The notes: generated from the letters alone by a model not told the origin. Shown: positions 1-5,971, counted from the stretch's first letter. The stretch: DNA of 5,971 nt from an uncultured Sphingobium sp. (GCA_946479185.1 CAMLFF010000205.1:1-5971), one strand, 5' to 3'. A program made the numbers and translations.

Positions 1-1469
1 ATGCCAATTCGCAGCGCGAGGCGCCTGCCGAAACCAGCTATGAATATTTCCGCACAAACAATACTGCGGACCCTTATGGCAATCTCTATCAGATCAGCCT
101 TACCGGTAACGTCGGCAGCCGTCCGCGCATCGCCTTCTCGGATCTGAATGAGGATCTCTGGTCGGCTGGTGCGGATGTGACCTATAAGCTGATGCCGACT
201 TTGGGCGTCAGCGTGGGTTATGCCTATCAGCTCACCCGCCGCACGACCGTGCGTCGCGAGTTCCAGCTCAACGCCGATAACTCGACGCCGACCGGCGTTC
301 TGCTGTTGCGGCCGGACATTCTTTTCTCGCCGGGCATCATCAATGCGACTGTGGGTGGAGTCGTCAATCCTTATGGTATTGAAGGCAATGAAATCGAGCC
401 CAATCCGGCTTGGAGTGCGCGCCTGAAAAGCCATGCCGGTTATGGCAAGATCAATTGGCAGATCACGCCGGAAATCCTCATCGACGCGGGTGTACGCTAT
501 GAGCGTGCTTTCCAGCGCACGCAGCGCATTCCGCTCTTCCTTTCGGATACCTCGATCTTCCGCACCGAGTTGAAGAATGACTATTGGTTGCCTGCTGGCA
601 CGATCACCTGGGAGTTCCAGCAAGGCATGCAGCTGCGTGTCAATGCCTCTAAGACGATTGCGCGTCCGCAGTTCCGCGAGCTGGTATTGCAGCCCTATTT
701 CGATCCGGAAAGCAACCGTACCTATAACGGCAACCCGTTCCTGACTGATAGCAAGCTGACCAATTTCGAGGCGCGTTATGAGTGGTATTATGACCGCGAT
801 CAGCGTCTCTCCGTTGCGGGCTTCTTCAAGAAGATCGACAAGCCGATCGAAGCCTATCTCTCGCTCGACTCCTCGGGCAACAGTGCCTCGACCTTCTTTG
901 CCAACGCCCCGACGGCTGATCTTTATGGCGCCGAGTTCGAGCTGCAGAAATATTTCGACATGTCGAACTGGTTTGACGCAGCGATGTTCTCATCGCGCCG
1001 CCTGATGCTCAGCGGTAACTACACCTACACAAAGTCGAAGTTGAAGATCAAAGATGGCGACACGACCATCGGCGCGAACGGCTCAGCGACGGCGGCAAGT
1101 TCCTATTTCCGGGACGGATCGCCGCTCACCGGCCAGTCCAACCATATCGCAAACCTCCAGATCGGCATGGAAGATACGGACAAGCTCTCACAGCAGACCT
1201 TCATCCTCTCATATGCCAGCAAGCGCGTGACCAGCCGCGGCATCTCCGCCAATCAGCCGGATGTGTTCGAGCATCCCGGCTTCAACCTCGATTTCGTGCT
1301 GCGGCAGGGTGTCGTGGTGGCAGGACGAGATATTGATTTGAAGTTCGAAACGCGCAACATCCTGTATAATAAATACCGCGAATATCAGCAGCTTGGTGAC
1401 AAGCGCATCTATTATAACCTCTACAATATCGGCACGACATTCAACTTGTCGCTCTCGACGACTTTCTGA
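1..1469 (+). CDS. TonB-dependent outer-membrane receptor, C-terminal part (5' end outside window)
   Basis: The reading frame is open from the first complete codon at position 3 to TGA at 1467-1469, giving 488 residues; the plug domain and signal peptide lie upstream. A GTG at 177 is in frame but is not the start, because the upstream 58 codons continue in the same style (GNLYQISLTGNVGS, then RPRIAFSDLNEDLWSAGADV). What is visible is beta-barrel: alternating aromatic/polar strands, the block ARPQFREL near 660-683 followed by YFDPESNRTYNGNPFLTDSKL, the segment LTGQSNH at 1125-1145, and a last strand ending in Phe (NLSLSTTF), the usual outer-membrane insertion signal. These blocks resemble the TonB-dependent receptors common in sphingomonads and Caulobacter (the TonB-Xanth-Caul type); this is recognition by eye. 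Such receptors import scarce ligands using TonB-ExbBD energy. The substrate cannot be read from the sequence. It converges on the oxygenase gene and lies upstream of the T2SS operon. Confidence 0.93.
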   Translation, partial: ANSQREAPAETSYEYFRTNNTADPYGNLYQISLTGNVGSRPRIAFSDLNEDLWSAGADVTYKLMPTLGVSVGYAYQLTRRTTVRREFQLNADNSTPTGVLLLRPDILFSPGIINATVGGVVNPYGIEGNEIEPNPAWSARLKSHAGYGKINWQITPEILIDAGVRYERAFQRTQRIPLFLSDTSIFRTELKNDYWLPAGTITWEFQQGMQLRVNASKTIARPQFRELVLQPYFDPESNRTYNGNPFLTDSKLTNFEARYEWYYDRDQRLSVAGFFKKIDKPIEAYLSLDSSGNSASTFFANAPTADLYGAEFELQKYFDMSNWFDAAMFSSRRLMLSGNYTYTKSKLKIKDGDTTIGANGSATAASSYFRDGSPLTGQSNHIANLQIGMEDTDKLSQQTFILSYASKRVTSRGISANQPDVFEHPGFNLDFVLRQGVVVAGRDIDLKFETRNILYNKYREYQQLGDKRIYYNLYNIGTTFNLSLSTTF

Positions 1470-1476
1470 CTTTGAA

Positions 1477-1518
1477 CATGGAGCCCGCCGTCTCTTAACG
1501 GAGGCGGCGGGCTTCATG
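1477..1518 (+). terminator. Long hairpin between convergent genes, probable terminator of the TonB receptor gene
   Basis: The arms 1477-1494 and 1501-1518 pair over 18 positions, 16 Watson-Crick and 2 G-U (1481-1514, 1491-1504), around the 6-base loop TTAACG. The core is AGCCCGCCG/CGGCGGGCT. The hairpin begins 7 nt after the receptor stop codon and ends 2 nt before the oxygenase stop codon on the other strand, so it sits where a shared terminator is expected. Neither side has a clear T tract. In the minus-strand RNA the two G-U pairs become C-A mismatches, so the fold is tighter in the receptor transcript. It could also act mainly as a 3'-end stabiliser. Confidence 0.65.
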
Positions 1519-1520
1519 CG

Positions 1521-2147
1521 TTACCCCGCCCAGATTCGCTCGCGATACCATTGGGTGATCACATATTTGGTCCCCGCCCGCACCTTCATGCCGTGGTGGA
1601 TGGTCGCAGCGTTCAGGCCGCCATCGGACAGGCGATTGTTCCAGGCGATGAGCTTGCCTGTCTCCGGCTTGATGATCTTGTCGATCTTGGTGAAGCGCGT
1701 CGCGCCGCCTGCCTGTGGCTCGTTCAGATACACCATCAGCGTCCAGCTGCGATTGCCAGAACGACCGCAATAGCGCTCAAAATCCATGCCGCCTGGCTCG
1801 AAATAATCGGTGTGCGCCTTGAACTGCTGACCCACCGCATAGCGCTGCCCCTGCAGCGGCTCGCCATATTGGCGATCAATCCCGCAATAGGCTGATAGCT
1901 TCGCGGCGATACTGGCGATGAAGGGATCATTCCCATCCAGATCACAGGTCTCGCTGGTGCGGAACGCCTCATAGCCCAGGTCATCGGCAATCGTGGAGGG
2001 GCGCCGGTCGGCATCGATTCGCGCGATGAGTTCGGCACATTCCTGCGCGCTCAAAAAGTCGCGTTTGATAAACAATTCCAGGTCCCGGCGGGGGAGGCGC
2101 TGGATGCCGGGCTGGCTGGCGAGGAGGGGAGCGTCATACGTCGACAT
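1521..2147 (-). CDS. Prolyl-4-hydroxylase-like 2-oxoglutarate/Fe(II)-dependent dioxygenase
   Basis: The gene is complete: ATG at 2147-2145, TAA at 1523-1521, 208 residues, a normal length for a stand-alone bacterial P4H-type domain. A G-run lies just upstream of the ATG as a weak ribosome site. The jelly-roll motifs are intact: the iron ligands H112 and D114 in FKAHTDYF, the distal ligand H184 in TIHHGMKV, and K194 in GTKYVITQWYRER, spaced (H-x-G-x-x-V-x-x-G-x-K) as in prolyl 4-hydroxylases, where the Lys binds the 2-oxoglutarate C5 carboxylate. No signal peptide or membrane segment is seen, so it should be cytoplasmic. The family hydroxylates prolyl or other residues in proteins or peptides while turning 2-oxoglutarate into succinate and CO2. 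Known bacterial targets include EF-Tu in Pseudomonas; the target here is unknown. The gene is convergent with the TonB receptor and divergent from gspC. A small-molecule hydroxylase role cannot be excluded. Confidence 0.9.
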   Translation of the reverse strand: MSTYDAPLLASQPGIQRLPRRDLELFIKRDFLSAQECAELIARIDADRRPSTIADDLGYEAFRTSETCDLDGNDPFIASIAAKLSAYCGIDRQYGEPLQGQRYAVGQQFKAHTDYFEPGGMDFERYCGRSGNRSWTLMVYLNEPQAGGATRFTKIDKIIKPETGKLIAWNNRLSDGGLNAATIHHGMKVRAGTKYVITQWYRERIWAG

Positions 2148-2168
2148 GCCCCCCGTAAAAGGCTATCA

Positions 2169-2183
2169 GCAACGTTGTGCAAC
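2169..2183. repeat. Compact repeat/palindrome cluster, possible operator of the oxygenase gene
   Basis: The sequence GCAACGTTGTGCAAC holds a perfect 8-base palindrome CAACGTTG (2170-2177), the interrupted palindrome GTTG-TG-CAAC (2174-2183), and a direct repeat of GCAAC exactly 10 bases apart (2169, 2179). It lies 22-36 nt upstream of the oxygenase start codon, where a repressor site or core promoter would sit. No specific regulator is recognised, and chance is a fair explanation for so short an element. Confidence 0.25.
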
Positions 2184-2261
2184 ACTTAACCGCAGCTTTG
2201 CGCTCGGTGAGAGACGGCACCGGATATTTTCTCGAATTTTGTGCGCCCGTACGCCGCTGAC

Positions 2262-2312
2262 TTGTCATTTTTCAGTAACCATCCTGTCATGGATCGGTCA
2301 TAGAGCAGGCAT
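2262..2312 (+). promoter_or_regulatory. Pho-box-like direct-repeat array (predicted PhoB binding) upstream of gspC
   Basis: Five 7-bp units start at 2262, 2273, 2284, 2295 and 2306, an exact 11-bp period: TTGTCAT, CAGTAAC, CTGTCAT, CGGTCAT, CAGGCAT. The PhoB half-site is CTGTCAT, repeated with a 4-bp spacer. Units 3 and 4 (CTGTCATGGATCGGTCAT, 2284-2301) match the E. coli Pho-box consensus at about 15 of 18 positions. Unit 1 matches 6 of 7; units 2 and 5 are degenerate. The repeats read toward gspC, and the array ends 38 nt before its ATG. PhoB promoters usually lack a good -35, and their -10 lies about 10 nt after a box. The candidates here, TAGAGC (2301-2306) and TAGGCA (2312-2317), are weak, so the transcription start is unassigned. 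The inference is that phosphate starvation activates the T2SS operon. Confidence 0.62.
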
Positions 2313-2331
2313 AGGCAACGCGGGCTTTGCT

Positions 2332-2337
2332 GGAGGG
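2332..2337 (+). promoter_or_regulatory. gspC: Probable ribosome binding site of gspC
   Basis: GGAGGG is the only strong Shine-Dalgarno-like sequence in the leader. It lies 13 nt before the ATG at 2351, which is longer than ideal, but it sits inside the coding part if the upstream TTG (2327) were used. It therefore favours ATG 2351 over TTG 2327. The later in-frame ATG at 2369 has no such site. Confidence 0.5.
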
Positions 2338-2350
2338 TCTCAACTCACAT

Positions 2351-3223
2351 ATGCGGTGGTCCGATTTCATGCGGCGCGCGCGACAGGGCCGGTCCACCGG
2401 CTCCTCGGACTTTGGCCAGTGGCTGGAGGCTGCGCTGCTCGTCATCCTGCTCATTCAGGTGGCGCGCCTCCTGTGGGCTTTGGTGACGCCGGTCGGCCCA
2501 TTTGGCGATTGGCGCGCGCGCGAGCCCGTTGTGGTGGGGGCGGATGCGCGTGCGGCGCTGTTCACCGGCTTTGATCCATTCTTCCGCTCTAGCAGCGCGG
2601 GCGCTGGCGCAGCCCAGCAGGTTACGTCCCTGCCGCTCAAATTGTTCGGCATCCGCGTCAATGAGGCGTCCGGCTCCGGCTCTGCGATCATCGAGGATGA
2701 GAGCGGCGTGCAGAACAGCTATGCCGTGGGCGACGAGATTTCGCCGGGCGTCACGCTTAAGGCCGTGCAGTTCGATCATGTCATCATCCAGCGCGGGTCG
2801 GCAGACGAGACGTTGTATATCGATCAATCCGGCGGCGGTGAGCCCATTGAAGGTGGCGCGCCTGCGACCCCCGGTCAGACTCCAGGCGCAGCGCCCGCAC
2901 CGGGCGCTGCCATGCCTGCACCGCCCGCCCTTGGCTCGCTCGCACCCGATAGCGTGCTGAACGCCGTGAACATGGTGCCACGCAATGAGGGCGGCAAAGT
3001 GACCGGCATTGTGGTCAGCGCTCGCCAGAACCCGGAGATGTTCGCAGGCGCAGGCTTCCGCCCCGGCGATATCGTGGTGCAGGTCAATGGCCGCCCGGTC
3101 ACGTCAGCTGGCGACATCAAGCAATTGCAGGATAGCGTGCGCCCCGGTGCGCGCATCTCCCTCATGGTCGAGCGTGGCGCTGCCACCGTGCCGATTTCTC
3201 TCATACTCCCGGAAAACCGATGA
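2351..3223 (+). CDS. gspC: Type II secretion system protein GspC (inner-membrane HR/PDZ protein)
   Basis: The product has 290 residues from ATG 2351; a TTG at 2327 would add 8. The order is that of GspC: a short basic cytoplasmic N-terminus, one membrane helix at about 24-46 (WLEAALLVILLIQVARLLWAL), and a periplasmic HR domain at about 92-158 (LPLKLFGIRV ... SYAVGDEISPGVTLKAVQFDHVIIQRG). An Ala/Pro/Gly-rich linker follows at 159-198, then a C-terminal PDZ domain at about 199-288 (GIVVSARQN, FAGAGFRPGDIVVQVNGRPV, SLMVERG). In T2SS the HR domain binds the N0 domain of the secretin GspD and so links the inner-membrane platform to the outer-membrane pore; the PDZ domain has been implicated in substrate choice. 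The stop codon overlaps the gspD start (ATGA at 3220-3223), so the two are probably translationally coupled. It is the first gene of the operon and lies directly behind the Pho-box-like array. Some GspC proteins have a coiled coil instead of PDZ; this one has PDZ. Confidence 0.94.
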   Translation: MRWSDFMRRARQGRSTGSSDFGQWLEAALLVILLIQVARLLWALVTPVGPFGDWRAREPVVVGADARAALFTGFDPFFRSSSAGAGAAQQVTSLPLKLFGIRVNEASGSGSAIIEDESGVQNSYAVGDEISPGVTLKAVQFDHVIIQRGSADETLYIDQSGGGEPIEGGAPATPGQTPGAAPAPGAAMPAPPALGSLAPDSVLNAVNMVPRNEGGKVTGIVVSARQNPEMFAGAGFRPGDIVVQVNGRPVTSAGDIKQLQDSVRPGARISLMVERGAATVPISLILPENR

Positions 3224-5412
3224 TCGTTTTGCCCAAGAAATTCCGCCGCTATGCCGGGAGCGCCGTGTTGGCGCTGCTGCTCGCCGTGCCTGCGGTGGGG
3301 CAGCTTAGCCTCAATGTGCGCGATGCCGATATCCGCGCCTTCATTCAGGATGCCGCGCGCGTTACCGGGCGCACATTCATCATCGATAGCCGCGTGCAGG
3401 GCAAGGTCTCGGTCGTCACGGATCGTCCGCTCTCACGCTCGGAATATTTCGAGATTTTCCTCTCCACCATGCGCGCCAACGGGCTTGTCGCGGTGCCCGC
3501 TTCAGGCGGCGCTTTCCGCATCCAGCCGGTTGAGGGCATTGCGGGCCAGCCGGGGCAAGTGGGTGGCCGCGCCACGCGCAACCAGTTCGTGACAGAAGTG
3601 ATCCGCCTTCGCTCCATTGATGCGCAATCCGCGCTCGATACGCTGCGGCCATTGGTGAGCCGCGAGGGTTCGATCACCGCAAACCGCTCAGGCCGCTCCA
3701 TTGTTGTGGCGGACTATGCGGACAATATCGGCCGCATCCGCCAGGTGTTGAACCGGCTGGATATGGACGGATCGACGACCGAGCTCATCGTGCTGAAAAA
3801 TGCAGGCGCGCGCGAGATCGCGACATCCTTGCAGACGCTTATCTCCGGCGGCGGCGAGGGTGCGCAGGCGCAGGCGACCGTGGTCGCCATCGATAGCTCG
3901 AACAGCATCGCCATCCGGGGCGATGCCGTGACCGTGCAGCGCCTCGCCGCCATGGCGCGGCAGGTCGATACACGTGCGGCATCGGGCACGGAGATCCGCG
4001 TCTATTGGCTGCAACATGCCGATGCGGACAAGATGGTGCCAGTGCTGCAGCAATTGCTCGGGCAGGCCGGGATCAGCAGTTCGTCCGTGACCAGCACGAA
4101 TGCGTCGACTAGCGGTGGCGCGCCGAGCGCGGCGGCAGCACCTGCCCCGGTAGCGCAATCATCTGGCGGGAGCGAAGGGTCCGGCGTCGCGGGGCGTGGC
4201 CCGGCCATCGTCGCGCGTTATGAAGGCGCAAATGCCGTCATCGTCGCCGCCAATGGCGATACGCAGCGGATGCTTGGCGAGGTTGTTCGCCAGCTCGATA
4301 CGCGGCGCGAGCAGGTGTTGGTCGAAGCGATCATCGTCGAAATTGGCGATAATGCGGCCAAGCAGCTTGGCGTGCAATTCCTCTTCGGCAGCACCAAGAC
4401 TGGCTTTGCCGCGACCAATTACAGCAATGCCCAGCCGAACATCCTGACGCTTGGCGGCGCTATCGCTGCCAATCAGCTCAATACGCGCGAGACGGTGGTC
4501 GTGGCGCCCGATGGCACGCGCACGACCACGAAGACGACGGAAAATAGCGGGCTTGCCAACCAGTTGCAGACTGCCGCTGTCAACTCGCTCCAGGCGGCAC
4601 GCGGCGGCTTTGGCGGCATTGCGACGCAGATTGGCAGCAGCGGCGTGCTGGGCGCCATCATCAACGCCGTGCAGGCCGATACGCAGAGCAATGTGCTCTC
4701 CACGCCGTCCGTCCTTACGCTGGACAATCAGGAAGCCAAGATCCTCGTCGGCCAGGAAGTTCCGGTCTCGACAGGCGAAGCGCTCAGCCCCAATTTCGAC
4801 AATCAGTTCCGCACCGTGCAGCGCCAGAATGTGGGCGTAATGCTGGAAGTGAAGCCGCAGATCAATTCAGGCGGCGCGATCAAGCTGTTCATCAAGCAGG
4901 AGGTCAGCAGCGTCGCTGGGCCTGTCTCCAATTCGAGCAGTGATCTGATTATCAATAAGCGCCAGATTCAAACCACGGTGACCGTGGATGATGGTGATAT
5001 TCTCGCGCTTGGGGGCCTGCTCGACGATAATGAGCGCAGGACCATCGAGAAAATCCCGCTGCTTGGTGACATTCCGTTGCTTGGCAATCTGTTCAAATCG
5101 CGCAGCCGCTCCAAGACCAAGACCAATCTGATGGTCTTCATCCGTCCGACCATCCTGACCAATCGCAAGGATGCGGCGGACATGACTGCCCAGCGCTATG
5201 GCTATATTCGCGGTCAGCAGTTGGCGGGTAATCCAAAGGTTGAGCCCTCGCTGGATCAACTTGTGCGCGATTATATGGGCGCAGAAATTCCGGTTACGCC
5301 CACGGCGCTGCCGAGCGATGAAGTGGTCGATGGCCGGATCACACCGGTCGAGGCGACAAGTTCGCAACAGGTCGTGCGGCCCGAAGCGATAGCGCCGAGC
5401 AAGTCCAAGTGA
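3220..5412 (+). CDS. gspD: Type II secretion system secretin GspD (outer-membrane pore)
   Basis: The 730-residue product, of usual or slightly long length, starts at the ATG overlapping the gspC stop. A Sec signal peptide covers 1-27: basic KKFRR, hydrophobic VLALLLAVPA, likely cleavage after AVG. Domains in order: N0 about 28-105 (LSLNVRDADIRAFIQDAARVTG), N1 about 122-183, N2 about 186-253, N3 about 256-358, secretin barrel about 363-645, then an S-domain-like tail. N3 is interrupted by a Ser/Ala/Gly/Pro-rich stretch at 286-327. In the barrel, VGQEVPVSTGE (510-520) is the central-gate region, and 592-625 (GDILALGGLL ... IPLLGDIPLLGNLF) is the secretin family signature with minor deviation. 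The tail 646-730 ends in a Pro/Ser/Val-rich segment. The protein forms the multimeric outer-membrane channel through which folded exoproteins leave. No cysteine is present. Its stop overlaps the gspE start (GTGA, 5409-5412). The T2SS assignment over a pilus secretin rests on GspC and GspE as neighbours and on the N0-N3 layout. Confidence 0.96.
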   Translation: MIVLPKKFRRYAGSAVLALLLAVPAVGQLSLNVRDADIRAFIQDAARVTGRTFIIDSRVQGKVSVVTDRPLSRSEYFEIFLSTMRANGLVAVPASGGAFRIQPVEGIAGQPGQVGGRATRNQFVTEVIRLRSIDAQSALDTLRPLVSREGSITANRSGRSIVVADYADNIGRIRQVLNRLDMDGSTTELIVLKNAGAREIATSLQTLISGGGEGAQAQATVVAIDSSNSIAIRGDAVTVQRLAAMARQVDTRAASGTEIRVYWLQHADADKMVPVLQQLLGQAGISSSSVTSTNASTSGGAPSAAAAPAPVAQSSGGSEGSGVAGRGPAIVARYEGANAVIVAANGDTQRMLGEVVRQLDTRREQVLVEAIIVEIGDNAAKQLGVQFLFGSTKTGFAATNYSNAQPNILTLGGAIAANQLNTRETVVVAPDGTRTTTKTTENSGLANQLQTAAVNSLQAARGGFGGIATQIGSSGVLGAIINAVQADTQSNVLSTPSVLTLDNQEAKILVGQEVPVSTGEALSPNFDNQFRTVQRQNVGVMLEVKPQINSGGAIKLFIKQEVSSVAGPVSNSSSDLIINKRQIQTTVTVDDGDILALGGLLDDNERRTIEKIPLLGDIPLLGNLFKSRSRSKTKTNLMVFIRPTILTNRKDAADMTAQRYGYIRGQQLAGNPKVEPSLDQLVRDYMGAEIPVTPTALPSDEVVDGRITPVEATSSQQVVRPEAIAPSKSK

Positions 5413-5971
5413 GCGAGGGCCGCCCTGCTCCATCTCCGCTGGAGGCCTCGGCGCCGCTGGAAGGCGTGCCGGTTGAGGCGGAGCGCGGCATCCTGCCCAT
5501 CGACATTCCCTATGGTTTTGCGCGCAAGCATGGCGTGGTGATCATCTCCAGCAAGGTGGATGATGACGCCAAGGCGCGCATCGCCGTGGCCTTGCGTGAA
5601 GGGGCTGACCCGCGCGTGCTGGTGGAAGTGCGCCGTCATCTGGCCCGCAGCTTCGATGTATCGCTGGTGAGCGTGCCCGCGTTTGAAAAGCATCTGTCCG
5701 ATCATTATGCGATGGACGGCTCAGCCGCCGCCATGGCAGGCTCGCTCAACATGGGCGGCGATGAGCTGGACTTCATTGCAGGTGATCTGCCCACGGCTGA
5801 GGATTTGCTCGATAGCGGCGATGATGCGCCTGCCATCCGCCTCATCAACGGCATCATTGCCGAGGCCGCGCGGCAGGGCGTGAGCGATATTCACATCGAG
5901 CCCTATGAGACCGGCCTTGTCGTGCGGATGCGCATGGATGGCGTGCTGACCGAGACGCTGCGGATGCCGCC
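5409..5971 (+). CDS. gspE: Type II secretion system ATPase GspE, N-terminal part (3' end outside window)
   Basis: The frame opens at GTG 5409, overlapping the gspD stop as GTGA, and stays open to the window end: 187 complete codons, about a third of a typical GspE. After a Pro/Glu-rich start (1-27) comes the T2SS-E N-terminal domain at about 28-100 (GILPIDIPYGFARKHGVVIISS), which in the family docks on GspL. A linker leads to DDAPAIRLINGIIAEAARQGVSDIHIEPYE (138-167) and VRMRMDG (172-178), the conserved block opening the N2 part of GspE/PilB-type secretion ATPases. The Walker A, Asp box, Walker B and tetracysteine zinc motif would lie beyond the window and cannot be checked. GspE is a cytoplasmic hexameric ATPase that powers pseudopilus growth. 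No good Shine-Dalgarno precedes the GTG, so translation probably depends on coupling to gspD. Position directly after gspD fits the usual gspCDE order. Confidence 0.93.
   Translation, partial: MSEGRPAPSPLEASAPLEGVPVEAERGILPIDIPYGFARKHGVVIISSKVDDDAKARIAVALREGADPRVLVEVRRHLARSFDVSLVSVPAFEKHLSDHYAMDGSAAAMAGSLNMGGDELDFIAGDLPTAEDLLDSGDDAPAIRLINGIIAEAARQGVSDIHIEPYETGLVVRMRMDGVLTETLRMP

Larger units (their letters stand above)
2148..2350. other. Divergent intergenic region between the oxygenase gene and gspC
   Basis: This 203-nt stretch must hold the promoters of both the leftward oxygenase gene and the rightward T2SS operon. It contains the palindrome cluster near the oxygenase and the Pho-box-like array near gspC. 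The middle part (about 2184-2261) is locally AT-richer around 2223-2241 but shows no motif I can name. The plus-strand frame open across 1993-2574 is a shadow without gene-like composition. Confidence 0.7.

Noticed and set aside
177..1469. Receptor gene starting at GTG 177
   Set aside because: The frame is open and receptor-like from position 3, so GTG 177 is an internal valine codon.
2262..2290. Sigma-70-like promoter TTGTCA - 17 nt - TGTCAT upstream of gspC
   Set aside because: The two hexamers are themselves parts of the 11-bp-spaced CTGTCAT repeats (units 1 and 3), which explains their similarity better; the -10 match is only 4 of 6. It is kept as an alternative reading, not as a feature.
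2327..2350. gspC start at TTG 2327
   Set aside because: It would place the only good Shine-Dalgarno sequence inside the gene and has none of its own; ATG 2351 is preferred, although the 13-nt spacing leaves some doubt.
1993..2574. 193-residue plus-strand frame crossing the divergent intergenic region
   Set aside because: It is antisense to the oxygenase and out of frame with gspC, Arg/Ala/Gly-rich without any domain, typical of shadow frames in GC-rich DNA.
4867..5433. 188-residue minus-strand frame opposite the gspD 3' end
   Set aside because: It is antisense to the highly conserved secretin signature; its composition mirrors the coding strand and no domain is visible.
5683..5883. 66-residue plus-strand frame near the end
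   Set aside because: It is out of frame with gspE, whose conserved residues run through the same bases.
1..5971. An undescribed defence, mobile or RNA-based system
   Set aside because: No transposase, integrase, toxin-antitoxin pair, CRISPR-like repeat or structured RNA beyond the terminator-like hairpin was seen; all coding space is explained by recognised families.

Overview
The window looks like a chromosomal segment from a GC-rich alphaproteobacterium. The order Sphingomonadales (Sphingobium, Novosphingobium, Sphingomonas or Sphingopyxis type) is most likely, judged from the style of the TonB-dependent receptor barrel and of the type II secretion proteins. Genus is an inference by eye.

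Layout. (1) Positions 1-1469, plus strand: the last 488 residues of a TonB-dependent outer-membrane receptor, whose start lies upstream of the window. (2) Positions 1470-1520: a 51-nt gap between convergent genes, filled by an 18-bp-stem hairpin. (3) Positions 1521-2147, minus strand: a complete 208-residue prolyl-4-hydroxylase-like 2-oxoglutarate/Fe(II) oxygenase with all four key residues. (4) Positions 2148-2350: a divergent intergenic region. Next to gspC it carries a run of 7-bp direct repeats in an exact 11-bp register, the geometry and sequence of a PhoB-binding Pho box. (5) Positions 2351-5971, plus strand: the start of a type II secretion system (T2SS) operon, gspC, gspD and the first 187 codons of gspE. 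The genes are joined by 4-base stop/start overlaps (ATGA, then GTGA); gspE runs off the end.

How it fits together. GspC is the inner-membrane clamp protein whose HR domain reaches the periplasmic N-domains of the secretin GspD. GspE is the cytoplasmic ATPase that drives the pseudopilus. The rest of the operon (GspF onward) presumably follows outside the window. The Pho-box-like array suggests the secretion system is switched on by phosphate starvation, as for some other T2SSs (Hxc of Pseudomonas aeruginosa, the Caulobacter T2SS that exports ElpS). The receptor could then import something released by the secreted enzymes, but this is inference from position only. I see no mobile element, tRNA, rRNA or CRISPR array, and no evidence of an undescribed system. 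The Pho-box array is the most useful non-coding signal.
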